Of a DNA stretch of 64,000 bases, positions 29,358 to 38,095 are shown one piece after another. The stretch is from Sipunculus nudus (taxonomy: Eukaryota; Annelida; Sipuncula; Golfingiida; Sipunculidae). Position numbers and translations under genes: made by a program. How positions within the stretch are numbered: position 1 is the stretch's first letter; each line of letters begins with the position of its first letter. The notes under the pieces were generated by a model. The model worked only from the letters and a program-made list of their open reading frames with translations. It did no database searches and was not told where the DNA came from. The stretch lies in NCBI GenBank assembly GCA_026874595.1, contig CM049310.1:36161558-36225557 (forward strand). Reading direction: 5' to 3'.

Positions 29358-29903
29358 TTATTTAGACGAGCTGCTGTCCGCGTTTGTCACTTGTGTGTGC
29401 AAGCCATCGTTGTTAAACTGTCCCAGCTCGAAAGCCAAATTTTGCCTGTGTTTCCAAAGCAGAAACTGAAACGAGGCTATGGATTGCTTGTTCTGGTGGT
29501 GCCTCTTCTGCACAGGGCCTTTAAACCGACTGTGACTTTGGTAGTGCTGCACAACTCGCGTGTATGCGTCTGCCGTATGTTTGAGTGTTACGTCATAGGT
29601 ATCCTTCAACCACTCTGTAAACAGTTTCGCCATCCGCACGGCAATTAATGTCTGTTCCGTCTGGCACCGCTTTTGTAAACATATCTTTTTCGCTAACATA
29701 AGTCCTTTGAGAATCCGCGCGTTCCACCACCAGTCTTCGTCGACCAGTGCTTTCAGAGTCAGCTGAAACACTCTGTCGCTGTCAACGAAAAATCTGTCTG
29801 GTGTGGACAGGAACGACTTAATACAGTCATTTAGCTCACGTGTTTTAGCTGGAATATCTACCAGCAATGCATGGTCAAATTCTTTTGACAGGTTTGAGTC
29901 CAT
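29358..29903 (-). CDS. Helical-bundle family member 2, 181 residues
   Basis: The ATG at 29903 starts MDSNLSKEFDHALLV. The layout is as in the neighbouring paralogues: an N-terminal helix pair, the segment S-T/S-P-D/E-x-F/Y (here STPDRFF, as in 30339 and 31081), a central Trp-rich helix, then the late helix with VRMAKLF and D-x-Y-x-x-V-x-x-Y. A basic, His/Gln-rich loop precedes the last helix. The product ends in SSSSK. I see no clear splice acceptor just before this ATG, unlike its sisters. Confidence 0.75.
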   Translation of the reverse strand: MDSNLSKEFDHALLVDIPAKTRELNDCIKSFLSTPDRFFVDSDRVFQLTLKALVDEDWWWNARILKGLMLAKKICLQKRCQTEQTLIAVRMAKLFTEWLKDTYDVTLKHTADAYTRVVQHYQSHSRFKGPVQKRHHQNKQSIASFQFLLWKHRQNLAFELGQFNNDGLHTQVTNADSSSSK

Positions 29904-30338
29904 GTTGGACAGCAAACGAGCAGAAAGGACTATTTTATTGTGTCGGTCTGTATGTTTACGTTACAAATACTTATCAACCGCATAAAGGGAGGACAGGTCT
30001 TAAACATATCTCCAGTGTTTGTACACCACGCATAACCTTTCCAGTCATCTTGACATGCATCACCTCTCTCTTTTTCTGTGTGTTAACAGACACGATAAAG
30101 CAGTTATTATGTTACTAAAATATGTTTTATTCCTGGTATACTTACAAAATACAATCACCACCCCTATATTGGGAGGTAAAAAAGAATACCAAAAGAATAC
30201 CAATGACATATATACATAAACGTGTGTTTTCTTACACGACCTCTACAAGTGAGGATTTGCAATGTGTTACACATCCGATATATCTAAATATGGAAAAGTC
30301 AAGAAGAAAAGTCTTTGATACTTTGACCGATAAAACAT
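29904..30338. other. Spacer, 3' flank of helical member 3
   Basis: TTTATT at about 30126 (AATAAA on the minus strand) is a likely poly(A) signal for the gene at 30339-30845. The flank from 30119 resembles sequence near 30900 and 31020, marking tandem duplication. No gene is seen. Confidence 0.55.
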
Positions 30339-30845
30339 TTATACAGTTTGTATCTTCTTCACAGCACGTTTCTTGCATAATTGTACATAATTTTGCATGT
30401 CCTCTATTAGCACACGTATCTCGAGAAATGAAAACGACCGGGCGAGGTGGCGACTGTGGACGGCCGGTGTCACATTAGGGCGGTACTCCTCTACGATATT
30501 CTTGTAGAGTTCCTCACAACGGAGGACAATATCATAGATGTCCTCCGTTAGGCGCATCACCTTATCCATGAGGACTGCGATGCGCGTGGCTTCAGTGATA
30601 TTCGCATACGAATTAATATATTGGTAAAGTTTTGTTCCAGTATTGGCCGTGAAGCGATCATGTACATCGAGGAGAGGTGTTAAACATTTATCAAATTCGT
30701 CCCCGTCCCTTGGTTCTTTCAAATACGTATCAGGCGACGTTTGTAACTTTTTTATGACATTCAGTATGGCCTCTCCTTGTTTCGGCACAGCAACTATGGC
30801 TGCATCCAGTTCACATTCAAACTTCTCGTTCATCATCATCATCAT
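30339..30845 (-). CDS. Helical-bundle family member 3, 168 residues
   Basis: The start region is a run of five ATG codons (CAT repeat on the plus strand); the first at 30845 is 6 nt after the acceptor GTGACTTACAG, so the exact start among the five is uncertain. The N-terminus NEKFECELDAA matches NEHYERELEEL of the next gene. STPDTYL-like (TSPDTYLKE) follows, then the late helix with D-I-Y-D-I-V-L-R-C and L-Y-K-N-I-V-E-E-Y. It is the closest relative of 31081-31572, sharing even the upstream intron and leader sequence (CTTATAAGACGTCCTTGTGACTTACAG is split between them only by point changes). Confidence 0.8.
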   Translation of the reverse strand: MMMMMNEKFECELDAAIVAVPKQGEAILNVIKKLQTSPDTYLKEPRDGDEFDKCLTPLLDVHDRFTANTGTKLYQYINSYANITEATRIAVLMDKVMRLTEDIYDIVLRCEELYKNIVEEYRPNVTPAVHSRHLARSFSFLEIRVLIEDMQNYVQLCKKRAVKKIQTV

Positions 30846-31080
30846 GATTCCCTGTAAGTCACAAGGACGTCTTATAACAAACAGCTTTTTCGCTAAGATA
30901 AAAAATGTTTTATTCCTGATATATTTAATTACATAATTTTCCGTGGCTGTGAGTTAATAAAAAAAATATTGACACACGTATACGACTCGACCTAAAAACC
31001 ATATGTACACTATGTATAATGTATTTACAAAATACAATTGCCACCCCCTATACTAGTTGCATATATTGTAAAATAAAAGT
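30846..31080. other. Spacer between members 3 and 4 of the helical family
   Basis: AT-rich; it holds a TTTATT near 30909 (AATAAA on the minus strand). A second AATAAA overlaps the stop codon of the gene at 31081. Confidence 0.55.
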
Positions 31081-31572
31081 TTATTCTTCCTCATGTGTGA
31101 TCATCTTACTTGCCCACCGGCGCTCTGCTTGCACATGTGCTTTCCTGGCGACTATTCTTAAATGAGATGTTAGAAGGAAACACGCCCGGATGTGATGGCT
31201 TTTGGTTGCGGCCGGTGGGGCCTCACCGCGGTATATTTGAACTATATCTCTGTATATATTGTGGCAGCGTAGGACAATTTCATCAATAGCCTGCACCAGG
31301 AGCAGAACATTGGATGCAACGCGCACCATTTCTTTCAGGTTCTTTTTTTCTCTGATACATATTTCTAGTTCTTCACTGGGGATGTGCATTAACATTTCGT
31401 ACTTGTGCACTAGTCCATCGACTAACTGATCGAAATATTCGTCGTCGCCTTGCATTGCGAAATACGTCTCAGGCGACGACGATTTAATATTTTGAACGTA
31501 GCGAAGTATGGCCTGGCCTTGCACATTTACCAACTCCTCCAGTTCACGTTCGTAGTGCTCGTTCATCATCAT
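31081..31572 (-). CDS. Helical-bundle family member 4, 163 residues
   Basis: Starts MMMNEHYERELEELV, 6 nt after the acceptor GTGACTTACAG. It contains SSPETYFAM, a central charged helix, and the late helix D-E-I-V-L-R-C followed by I-Y-R-D-I-V-Q-I-Y. The C-terminal helix is Ala/His/Arg-rich. The stop codon TAA is embedded in AATAAA, giving a very short 3' UTR. It is the first gene left of the regulatory hub and is probably served by a promoter in or near 31590-31630, where CTTATAAC is repeated. Confidence 0.8.
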   Translation of the reverse strand: MMMNEHYERELEELVNVQGQAILRYVQNIKSSSPETYFAMQGDDEYFDQLVDGLVHKYEMLMHIPSEELEICIREKKNLKEMVRVASNVLLLVQAIDEIVLRCHNIYRDIVQIYRGEAPPAATKSHHIRACFLLTSHLRIVARKAHVQAERRWASKMITHEEE

Positions 31573-31914
31573 GTTTCCCTGTAAGTCACAAGGACGTCTT
31601 ATAACAACGTCTTATAACAATATAGGACTTTTTTCTGTGTTGTTTAGGGTTATACTTTGATGTACCAAACAAAAATATTAAAAATAACCTCCCCCCCCCC
31701 CCCCCTCCCCACCTTCCTTACTCCTCTTTCCTCAATCGACATTTGTGATTGGTCGTGTGTCGAAATGTCGTTTTTTTTTTTCCATTGTAGTTGTTTACTA
31801 AACGAACGAGGTCATGTTATACAATAAACGTGAAGGGACTGATATCCGTGACGAGGTTACATATTACATTCATGCAAGGTGTCACGCAAAGTGGCGCTCT
31901 GCTTCATAACCTTT

Positions 31915-32870
31915 TGTTTATTATTATATCCTAAACACATTTTTTGTTTGGTTCACAGTAATTACCTACTTATTTTTTATCAGTTACAGAATTAATAGTG
32001 TTTCTCATTGTCCTTCCGAAAAAAAACTAAAACTCTTGCAATACCTTTTTGCTCTACAGTTTTGTTTCAAAGGTCCGCGTGTCTGTTATTTTCTTTTGTT
32101 AGTGGTTAAAAAAATACAAATTCTCTTCCCGTTTCTATGTCACAACATTACTTAATCGTCGTTACGGTTAGTCTGTGTCACTTGTGTGGCAAAAAACCGA
32201 ACCGCTCCGAGTTGGATGGATGGATGGATGGAAAAACACGTCACCCGACCTTGCTTACTGGTCAGGTAGTATAAACATGGCTTTTATCTAACTCCTGCGC
32301 ATCTTGGGTTTTTTAAAGTGATGTCAGTCCGTTGTGTACACAACCATACACAAAATAAATGTAACCCCGGCCTACCTTACTGGCCAGTGGGTGTCCTAAG
32401 TTTTCTAACAACAACCAAAACAAAAACATAATTCCCCCCCCCCCCCCTCCCCTCTCATCCATCCCCACCTTCCCAATGACCTTCGTTACTGGTCACATTT
32501 TAGTTTTTTGTGTCTGTTACTGCCAACAACCAAATATTAGGGACCCTTCGTTACTGGGGCCCTCTCAAATACAAACTAAAAAATTCACTCCTTCAACAGA
32601 AAAATTCACCCCCGGCCTACCTTACTGGCCAGTGGGTGTGACATCATTTTTGTTCAAAAACAACACCAATTACAAAATACACCTACCGGTATTGTTGTTT
32701 TGTCACAAACTCAAATCTTCAACAAACTTTCAAATCTTTGCTTCAACTTGCTTTCTGTAGCTGTTTGTCTCTCAACACAACGACGGCTTCTATATAACAC
32801 AACGACGGCTTCTGTATATCCAAAGTGTAGTTATTACCAGTACTAGTACCAGTCAAAACCAGAGTCTGAC
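31915..32870 (-). ncRNA. Predicted leftward non-coding RNA with class II hairpins
   Basis: A promoter at 32893-32922 on the minus strand and a minus-strand AATAAA (TTTATT, 31916-31921) bound about 950 nt with no credible ORF. It contains five hairpins at 32247-32630. Its promoter has the same CRE, 14 bp, TATATAAG layout as the class I RNA, and the two RNAs point towards each other across the helical gene family. Transcript ends are inferred, not seen. Confidence 0.5.
32244..32630 (-). repeat. Five class II hairpins with 9-nt loops
   Basis: Plus-strand stems and loops: GACC/GGTC with loop TTGCTTACT (32247-32263); GGCC/GGCC with TACCTTACT (32369-32385); TGACC/GGTCA with TTCGTTACT (32477-32495); GGGACCC/GGGGCCC with TTCGTTACT (32540-32562, one mismatch); GGCC/GGCC with TACCTTACT (32614-32630). 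All loops are nine bases and end TTACT on the plus strand (start AGTAA if transcribed leftwards). Stems differ by paired changes. Confidence 0.85.
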
Positions 32871-32892
32871 TTTACTCCGTCCAAACTACCTC

Positions 32893-32922
32893 CTTATATA
32901 CCTTATTTCTCCTGTGACGTCA
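32893..32922 (-). promoter_or_regulatory. Leftward promoter: CRE, 14-bp gap, TATATAAG
   Basis: On the minus strand TGACGTCA (32915-32922) lies 14 bp upstream of TATATAAG (32893-32900), followed by GAGG. The CRE is extended to the palindrome TGTGACGTCACA. Confidence 0.8.
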
Positions 32923-33162
32923 CACACACAATTTCAAACAAACCACCCCCTGTCGTTTCCGCCGGATACACATACATCCTTATTTTACATCCCCGTTGGT
33001 TTCCGCTTACTGTGACGTCACTCCACTGCATAACCAATCAAATCCTTTCTTACATCCCCCCAACCAATCAACGCTCTCCTTACACATACATCCATCCACC
33101 ATCTTGAAAATTTTTACCCGGGGGGGGGGGTAAAAAATCAAACACACGTATCATCGCTCACA

Positions 33163-33240
33163 CACACACACCACCCTCCCCGGCACGCGGGCCCGAAATC
33201 GCACACACACCACCCTCCCCGGCACGCGGGCCCGAAATCG
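33163..33240. repeat. 39-bp exact tandem repeat, two copies
   Basis: Copies at 33163-33201 and 33202-33240, with the core CCGGCACGCGGGCCCGAAAT, plus the start of a third copy. It is very GC-rich and lies in the regulatory hub. Confidence 0.9.
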
Positions 33241-33302
33241 CACACACTAATTTATTCATGGCGAAGCGTCGAGGGTCGAGGTGCCGGGTGCGGGTGTGCC
33301 CA

Positions 33303-33808
33303 ACTTCCGGTAGAATAGTACTTCCGGTTGTGCACCGCTTCAGGATTTAAATGAGTTGTTGTAGTGATGTTAATAAGGCGATGATGGTGAAATCTTGCAT
33401 AATTGTCCAGTTATGTGAGTAAAGTGGGATATGATGCCAATCCGGAAGAAAACGTGAGAGAAAAAGGTTTAAAAACAGGTTTGAAATGTGTGGACGAATG
33501 GGTCGGGGATGATGCAATAGACCACGTGGACAGCGCGTGTTTGATTGTTGTGAATGAGACCTGACCAATGGGCGGACTGAATGCACACCACGTGACCTGA
33601 TCTGACCAATGAACTAACAGCGCATGTACCGGAAGTCTGCTTTACACCCGGCAGTCGTGATCGGGGTCACACTTTAGGGTCACGCTTAACCATTGAGTAA
33701 ATGGGACTTCCGGTGCGGGTACGTAGGGTGGTGTTGGACCGGAAGTGAGGAAGTGTGAAGGGTCGTGAACGGAAGTGCCGGGTCACATGGGGTCAGACGA
33801 CAGGAAGT
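33303..33808. promoter_or_regulatory. Cluster of ETS-family sites
   Basis: ACCGGAAGT-type cores on either strand occur at 33303-33311, 33320-33329, 33628-33636, 33706-33714, 33738-33746 and 33769-33777, with a weaker GGAAGT at 33803-33808. Two CCAAT boxes (33565, 33606), one beside GGGCGG, lie between them. Such clusters are typical of GABP/ETS-driven enhancers or TATA-less promoters. Confidence 0.7.
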
Positions 33809-33897
33809 GACGGTTGGATAACACGTATTGATGAGTCATGTGAACTCGGGTTCGTCCCGGGTCGCCTTATCTGTTGTCATCTGAACACAATGAGATA

Positions 33898-33931
<34 letters not shown>

Positions 33932-34085
33932 CATATTATTATGTATTATATACATAATCGTAACACCACGAAATATCTGTTGTTGATCTTGCAGATACGT
34001 GAGGGATGTTTTGTATATTTACCTCATAAACATTAATTTCAACCGACACACACGTATATGAAATATATATTAGACAAAAGTGAAT

Positions 34086-34195
34086 GTCACCGCCGGGATT
34101 CGAACCCGGATCCGAACTTAACCTTGCCGGAACTGCAAGTACAAACTATTGGTCCAGGTAGGAAAGTTTGAATTAGCCCGTTACGCCACGGGGAC
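34086..34195 (-). tRNA. Intron-bearing tRNA-like gene or pseudogene
   Basis: On the minus strand GTCCCCG at the 5' end pairs with CGGTGAC (one mismatch). There is an A-box-like TGGCGTAACGGG and a perfect T-arm CCGGG/CCCGG with loop TTCGAAT. At 110 nt it is about 36 nt too long, fitting an anticodon-loop intron. One fold pairs AACTT with AAGTT as the anticodon stem and would place CTA as anticodon, but position 33 would then be C rather than T and the D-stem has a mismatch. The identity is not secure; it may be a degenerate tRNA. Confidence 0.55.
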
Positions 34196-34300
34196 TTTCA
34201 CATCAGACCCGGACATTATGACACTTATGTAATAAAGGGACACGAAACAAAAAAACAAGGAATGCGTCATCGTATTTCTTATGAACTATGTGGGCACACG

Positions 34301-34337
34301 TGACTCACACATGTCATTCAAGCCCTGCCGTGACTCA
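34301..34337 (+). promoter_or_regulatory. Two AP-1 sites upstream of the zinc-ribbon gene
   Basis: TGACTCA at 34301-34307 and 34331-34337. The first sits in CACGTGACTCACA, which recurs upstream of the sister gene at about 36190-36203. No clear TATA box is seen near the 34440 start; CATATATG at about 34336 is the best candidate. Confidence 0.5.
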
Positions 34338-34439
34338 TATATGTAACATTATTTGGGTTAACAAGTATCCACGGTCTGGTGTCAGGCTCTGCGTGATCGA
34401 CAACGATTGTTAATTGCCAAGCAGCGTCCAGCGTACACG

Positions 34440-36017
34440 ATGGGGGACCGCTGTGCACACTCACGCCATCGCCGGGATGTAGTCGGTCTTTTCACTGGTC
34501 CACCGGGTAACAGTTACGGTTACGCGCCTTCCGACGGGAATTTCTTTAGTAACAGGTTACGACGGAGGGGGGTGACGTGGCGAGAAGAACACATAGTTGT
34601 AGACAAATGCTCAATGTGTGCAGACGATTACCTGTACCATCACAACAGACGGGGCAGGTTATACTGCCCCACGTGTCAAGAGACAGAACTGAGGGCACTG
34701 CTCACAACCGAGAAAACCTACGATTTGGGGCAAGGGATAACGTTTAGGTGGCGGCCGTTCTTACGTCATGGAGATACAGTGTTGTTTCGACATAGAGACA
34801 AGACAATCCACGTGGAAGGCTTCGGTTCCGTGTTGCGGGCCCTGGTCGGACATCTCGACAGGATGCTGTCTGATGCTCAAAAGGCTAACCGCAGCTTGAC
34901 CGGTTGGATATACCCTAATGTCTCCGGTATATGTAAATCTTTGCACATCCAGATGGACCCGTATGGCACTGTGTCATTCTACGACCGCATTTACAAGGAT
35001 GACGCGCGTTTCACAATGCAGGTGGCGGCCCACAGGGATGAGACGATATCGCTGACGACAGAAGTACTGTTCCAACTGTTGGAGCACGTGATCACCGATT
35101 ACCAGGATGTAACCATTTACGGCTGGAATCCTCCGGCGGTGTCTTATGACAACATTGTAGACGCAGTGCCGGGATATCCAGGGCAGCATGCCCACGCGAA
35201 CACGGGTGATACTACTGAAGCGGGTGTTGACAGTGTGGCCGGACCATCAGACGGTGTCGTACCTTTTGACGGCAGGTTCTTTCGAGGTCATGTACGAGGA
35301 TATGACATACTTTACGACCGCGAGAAGATGGTAGTGATACAGTGCGCGAGGTGCAACCCGGATAACGAAAGTGTGTTTGATGACGTACGGGAATACTGCC
35401 CTATATGCGACCAGAGTGAGTTGGAGTATCTGTTCACATGTGAGGAATTCTTCAACTTCCTACCGTCTTCCACTCCCGAATCTGATTGGATACATTTTCT
35501 CTGGGAACCGTACAGGCGTTTCAAGGGCAGGGTAGGGTTGATAGGACAGAACAAAGATGTTCAAATACCAGGAATACTCGCCATGCTGGAGGATAATAAT
35601 CTGACCGGTGATTTAGACGTTTTGCTCCTGGCCGCTCAAAAGGAAAACTGCCGCATAAACGCACTGTTCCGCTATAATCGAAAAAGGTATAATCAAGTGC
35701 ACGACCTTCAACTTTCGATGGACCCGGACGGTACGATAACGTTTTATGGACCTTTGGTAACGCGGTATATCTTCGACACCGACGGGGTACAGGAGACCAT
35801 ACAAACCGACATTTTGAATGCGCTATCGATCAAGGCCTGGGATCTTGTATCATTACTTAACACAATGATCAGGCACTACCCGCCGAGAGACTTGTCGGGT
35901 ACGATGTACACTTATCCTCGGTTGTTCCCTGAGAAAACTGAGGTTGAAAAGTACGAAGAAGAGCAGATGGATGATGACGATGCTGACGATGATGAGGAGA
36001 TAAATGAAGACCATTAA
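34440..36017 (+). CDS. Duplicated zinc-ribbon protein A, 525 residues
   Basis: The start at MGDRC is fixed by alignment with two sisters that also begin MG. The protein consists of two homologous halves. Each has C-x2-C...C-x2-C (C57, C60, C76, C79 in the first; about 301-325 in the second) in a YCPxC context, a beta-rich section, an L-x-x-A-Q-K-x-N-R helix, and a D-P-x-G-T-x-x-F-Y strand followed by I-S/A-L-x-x-x-x-L-x-x-L-L-x-x-x-I. The C-terminus is strongly acidic (DDDDADDDEE). No catalytic motif is recognised. A zinc-dependent protein or nucleic-acid-binding role is likely. It is a recent duplicate of 36324-37898. Confidence 0.85.
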   Translation: MGDRCAHSRHRRDVVGLFTGPPGNSYGYAPSDGNFFSNRLRRRGVTWREEHIVVDKCSMCADDYLYHHNRRGRLYCPTCQETELRALLTTEKTYDLGQGITFRWRPFLRHGDTVLFRHRDKTIHVEGFGSVLRALVGHLDRMLSDAQKANRSLTGWIYPNVSGICKSLHIQMDPYGTVSFYDRIYKDDARFTMQVAAHRDETISLTTEVLFQLLEHVITDYQDVTIYGWNPPAVSYDNIVDAVPGYPGQHAHANTGDTTEAGVDSVAGPSDGVVPFDGRFFRGHVRGYDILYDREKMVVIQCARCNPDNESVFDDVREYCPICDQSELEYLFTCEEFFNFLPSSTPESDWIHFLWEPYRRFKGRVGLIGQNKDVQIPGILAMLEDNNLTGDLDVLLLAAQKENCRINALFRYNRKRYNQVHDLQLSMDPDGTITFYGPLVTRYIFDTDGVQETIQTDILNALSIKAWDLVSLLNTMIRHYPPRDLSGTMYTYPRLFPEKTEVEKYEEEQMDDDDADDDEEINEDH

Positions 36018-36285
36018 TCACGGGGGGGAGTCATATCGGAACCAGTATGTAATGTACACATTTGTGCACACGAAATATGTTACACAGCATGCGGCAGACG
36101 GTTCATCGGAGGTGAAGGTGAGGCCTTGCGTAATCTGAGACGTGTCGTGAACCACATGTTTCAGCAGATTATGTGGAACAACTCTGGAGCACGTGACTCA
36201 CATATGACGAGGTCTATATATTTAGTGACGGCGGGACAGTGATGTTGAGTTGGAGAGTGGAGCGGGTTGTTGAGGAGACGCCACG

Positions 36286-36293
36286 TATATAAA
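36286..36293 (+). promoter_or_regulatory. TATATAAA box of zinc-ribbon gene B
   Basis: The box sits in GAGGAGACGCCACG-TATATAAAC, matching the context at 38080-38104. It lies 38 nt before the ATG at 36324, so the mRNA leader would be only about 5-10 nt. Confidence 0.75.
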
Positions 36294-36323
36294 CGCTGTC
36301 CCAGGCAGCGCTGGGCATATACG

Positions 36324-37898
36324 ATGGGGGGCCTCCGTGCAGACACACGCCATCGCCAGGAGGTTATCAGTATTTTCACTGGTCCTCCGGGTAACACTTA
36401 CCGTTTCGCGCCATCCGGCGGGGCTTTCTTTGGTAACGTGTTACGACAAAGGGGAGTCAGGTGGCGGGAACAACACATAATTGTAGACAAATGCTCAATG
36501 TGTGCAGACGATTACCTTTACCGTTCCAACCACGACCATGCAAGGATATATTGCCCCACGTGTCAAGAGACAGAAGTGATGGCACTGTTCACAAACGAGA
36601 AAACCTACGATTTGGGGCAAGGGATAACGTTTACGTGGAGACCGTTGTTACGTCCAGAAGATACAGTGTTGTTTCGACACGGAGACAAGACAATCCACGT
36701 GGAAGGCTTCGGTTCCGTGTTGCGGGCCCTGGTTGGACATCTCGACATGATTCTATGCGAGGCTCAAAAAGCGAACCGCAGCGTGACCGGTTGGATATAC
36801 CGACGTTTTCCGGGTATCTGTGAGTCCTTGTATATCCAGATGGACCCCTACGGCACTGTGTCATTCTTTGACCGCATTAACAAGGACGACGCGTGTTTCA
36901 CCATGCAGGTGGCGGTCCACAAGGAGAAAGCGATATCGCTGACGACAGAAGTACTGTTCCAGCTGTTGGAACACGTGATCACCGATTACCAGAATGTAGT
37001 CATTTACGGCAAGAAACCTCCGGCGGTGTCTTATGACAACATCGTAAACACAGTGACGGAATCCCCAGGGCAGCATGCCCACGCGAACACGGGTGATACT
37101 ACTGAAGCTGGTGTTGACAGTGAGGTCGGACCATCAGACGGTGTCGTACCTTCTGACGGCATGTTCTTTCGATATAATGTACGAGGGTATGATATGTTTT
37201 ACGACCGCGAGAAGATGATAGTGATTCCCTGCAAGACGTGCAACCCGGATTATGTAAATGTGTTTGATGGCGTACAGGAATACTGCCCTATATGCGACCA
37301 GAGTGAGTTGGAGTATCTGTTCACACGTGAGAGAACCATCGGCTTCCTACCGCATGGCACCGACACCTCGATTGGGGTATACTGCAAACCCCCCTGGGAT
37401 TGGTGGATACACCTTAGATGGAAACCGTATCTGCGTTTCAAAGACAAAGTCACGCTCGTAACAGAAGACGAGGTACAAGTACCAGGAATGCTCGCCATGT
37501 TGGAGGATAATATTCTGACCGGTGATTTAGACGTTTTGCTCCTGGCCGCTCAAAAGGAAAACTGTCGTATGAACGCAGTGTTCCGCTATAATCGGATAAA
37601 CCATGATCAAGTGCACGACCTTCACATCTCGATGGACCCAGACGGTACCGTAACGTTTTATGGACCTTTGGAAACGCTGTATTTCAACTTCCGCGACGAG
37701 ATACAGACGATGATACAAACCGACACTTTGAATGCGATACCGCTCAAGGCATGGGATGTTGTATCATTACTCGAGTGTGTGATCAGTAACTACCCGCCGA
37801 AAGATTTGTCGGGTACGATGTACACCTACCCTCGGTTGTTTTCTGAGAACACTTCGGCTGAAGAAGACGAAGAAGGGCAAATGGATGAGGCCAGTTGA
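36324..37898 (+). CDS. Duplicated zinc-ribbon protein B, 524 residues
   Basis: About 75 percent identical to the 34440 product by eye, with the same two-half plan. Start MGGLRADTRHRQ; upstream frames are excluded because the TATA box at 36286 places the cap site near 36316. The first zinc ribbon (CSMCADD...YCPTCQE) and the second (CKTCNPD...YCPICDQ, about residue 302 on) are intact. It has a small insertion with a PPWDWW segment in the second half and a shorter acidic tail (EEDEEGQ). Expected role as for its sister. Confidence 0.87.
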   Translation: MGGLRADTRHRQEVISIFTGPPGNTYRFAPSGGAFFGNVLRQRGVRWREQHIIVDKCSMCADDYLYRSNHDHARIYCPTCQETEVMALFTNEKTYDLGQGITFTWRPLLRPEDTVLFRHGDKTIHVEGFGSVLRALVGHLDMILCEAQKANRSVTGWIYRRFPGICESLYIQMDPYGTVSFFDRINKDDACFTMQVAVHKEKAISLTTEVLFQLLEHVITDYQNVVIYGKKPPAVSYDNIVNTVTESPGQHAHANTGDTTEAGVDSEVGPSDGVVPSDGMFFRYNVRGYDMFYDREKMIVIPCKTCNPDYVNVFDGVQEYCPICDQSELEYLFTRERTIGFLPHGTDTSIGVYCKPPWDWWIHLRWKPYLRFKDKVTLVTEDEVQVPGMLAMLEDNILTGDLDVLLLAAQKENCRMNAVFRYNRINHDQVHDLHISMDPDGTVTFYGPLETLYFNFRDEIQTMIQTDTLNAIPLKAWDVVSLLECVISNYPPKDLSGTMYTYPRLFSENTSAEEDEEGQMDEAS

Positions 37899-38095
37899 AA
37901 ACGCGGAATGTAGTCATATGATCTCGTACCCCGGACGTGTTATCGAAACCTGCAGGTACCGTACACGTTTGTACATATACATATATCCGTCATGCCACCC
38001 GCTGTTCTGGTGATACACGGGGCACGTACAATAACAGACACACAGGGAGATCAAAGGGGGGGGAGGGAGGTGCTGGTTGCTGAGGAGACTGTACG

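Larger units (their letters stand above)
31573..34085. promoter_or_regulatory. 2.5-kb regulatory hub between divergent gene blocks
   Basis: No protein gene is supported. It contains a 15-C tract (31691-31705), a 14-C tract (32434-32447), class II hairpins, a leftward promoter, a second CRE (33013-33020), CCAAT boxes at 33034, 33064, 33565 and 33606, an 11-G tract (33120-33130) flanked by TTTTTACCC and GGGTAAAAA, a 39-bp repeat and an ETS-site cluster. An AT microsatellite lies at 33901-33928. It could be an enhancer or replication-origin region; the latter is speculation. Confidence 0.6.
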
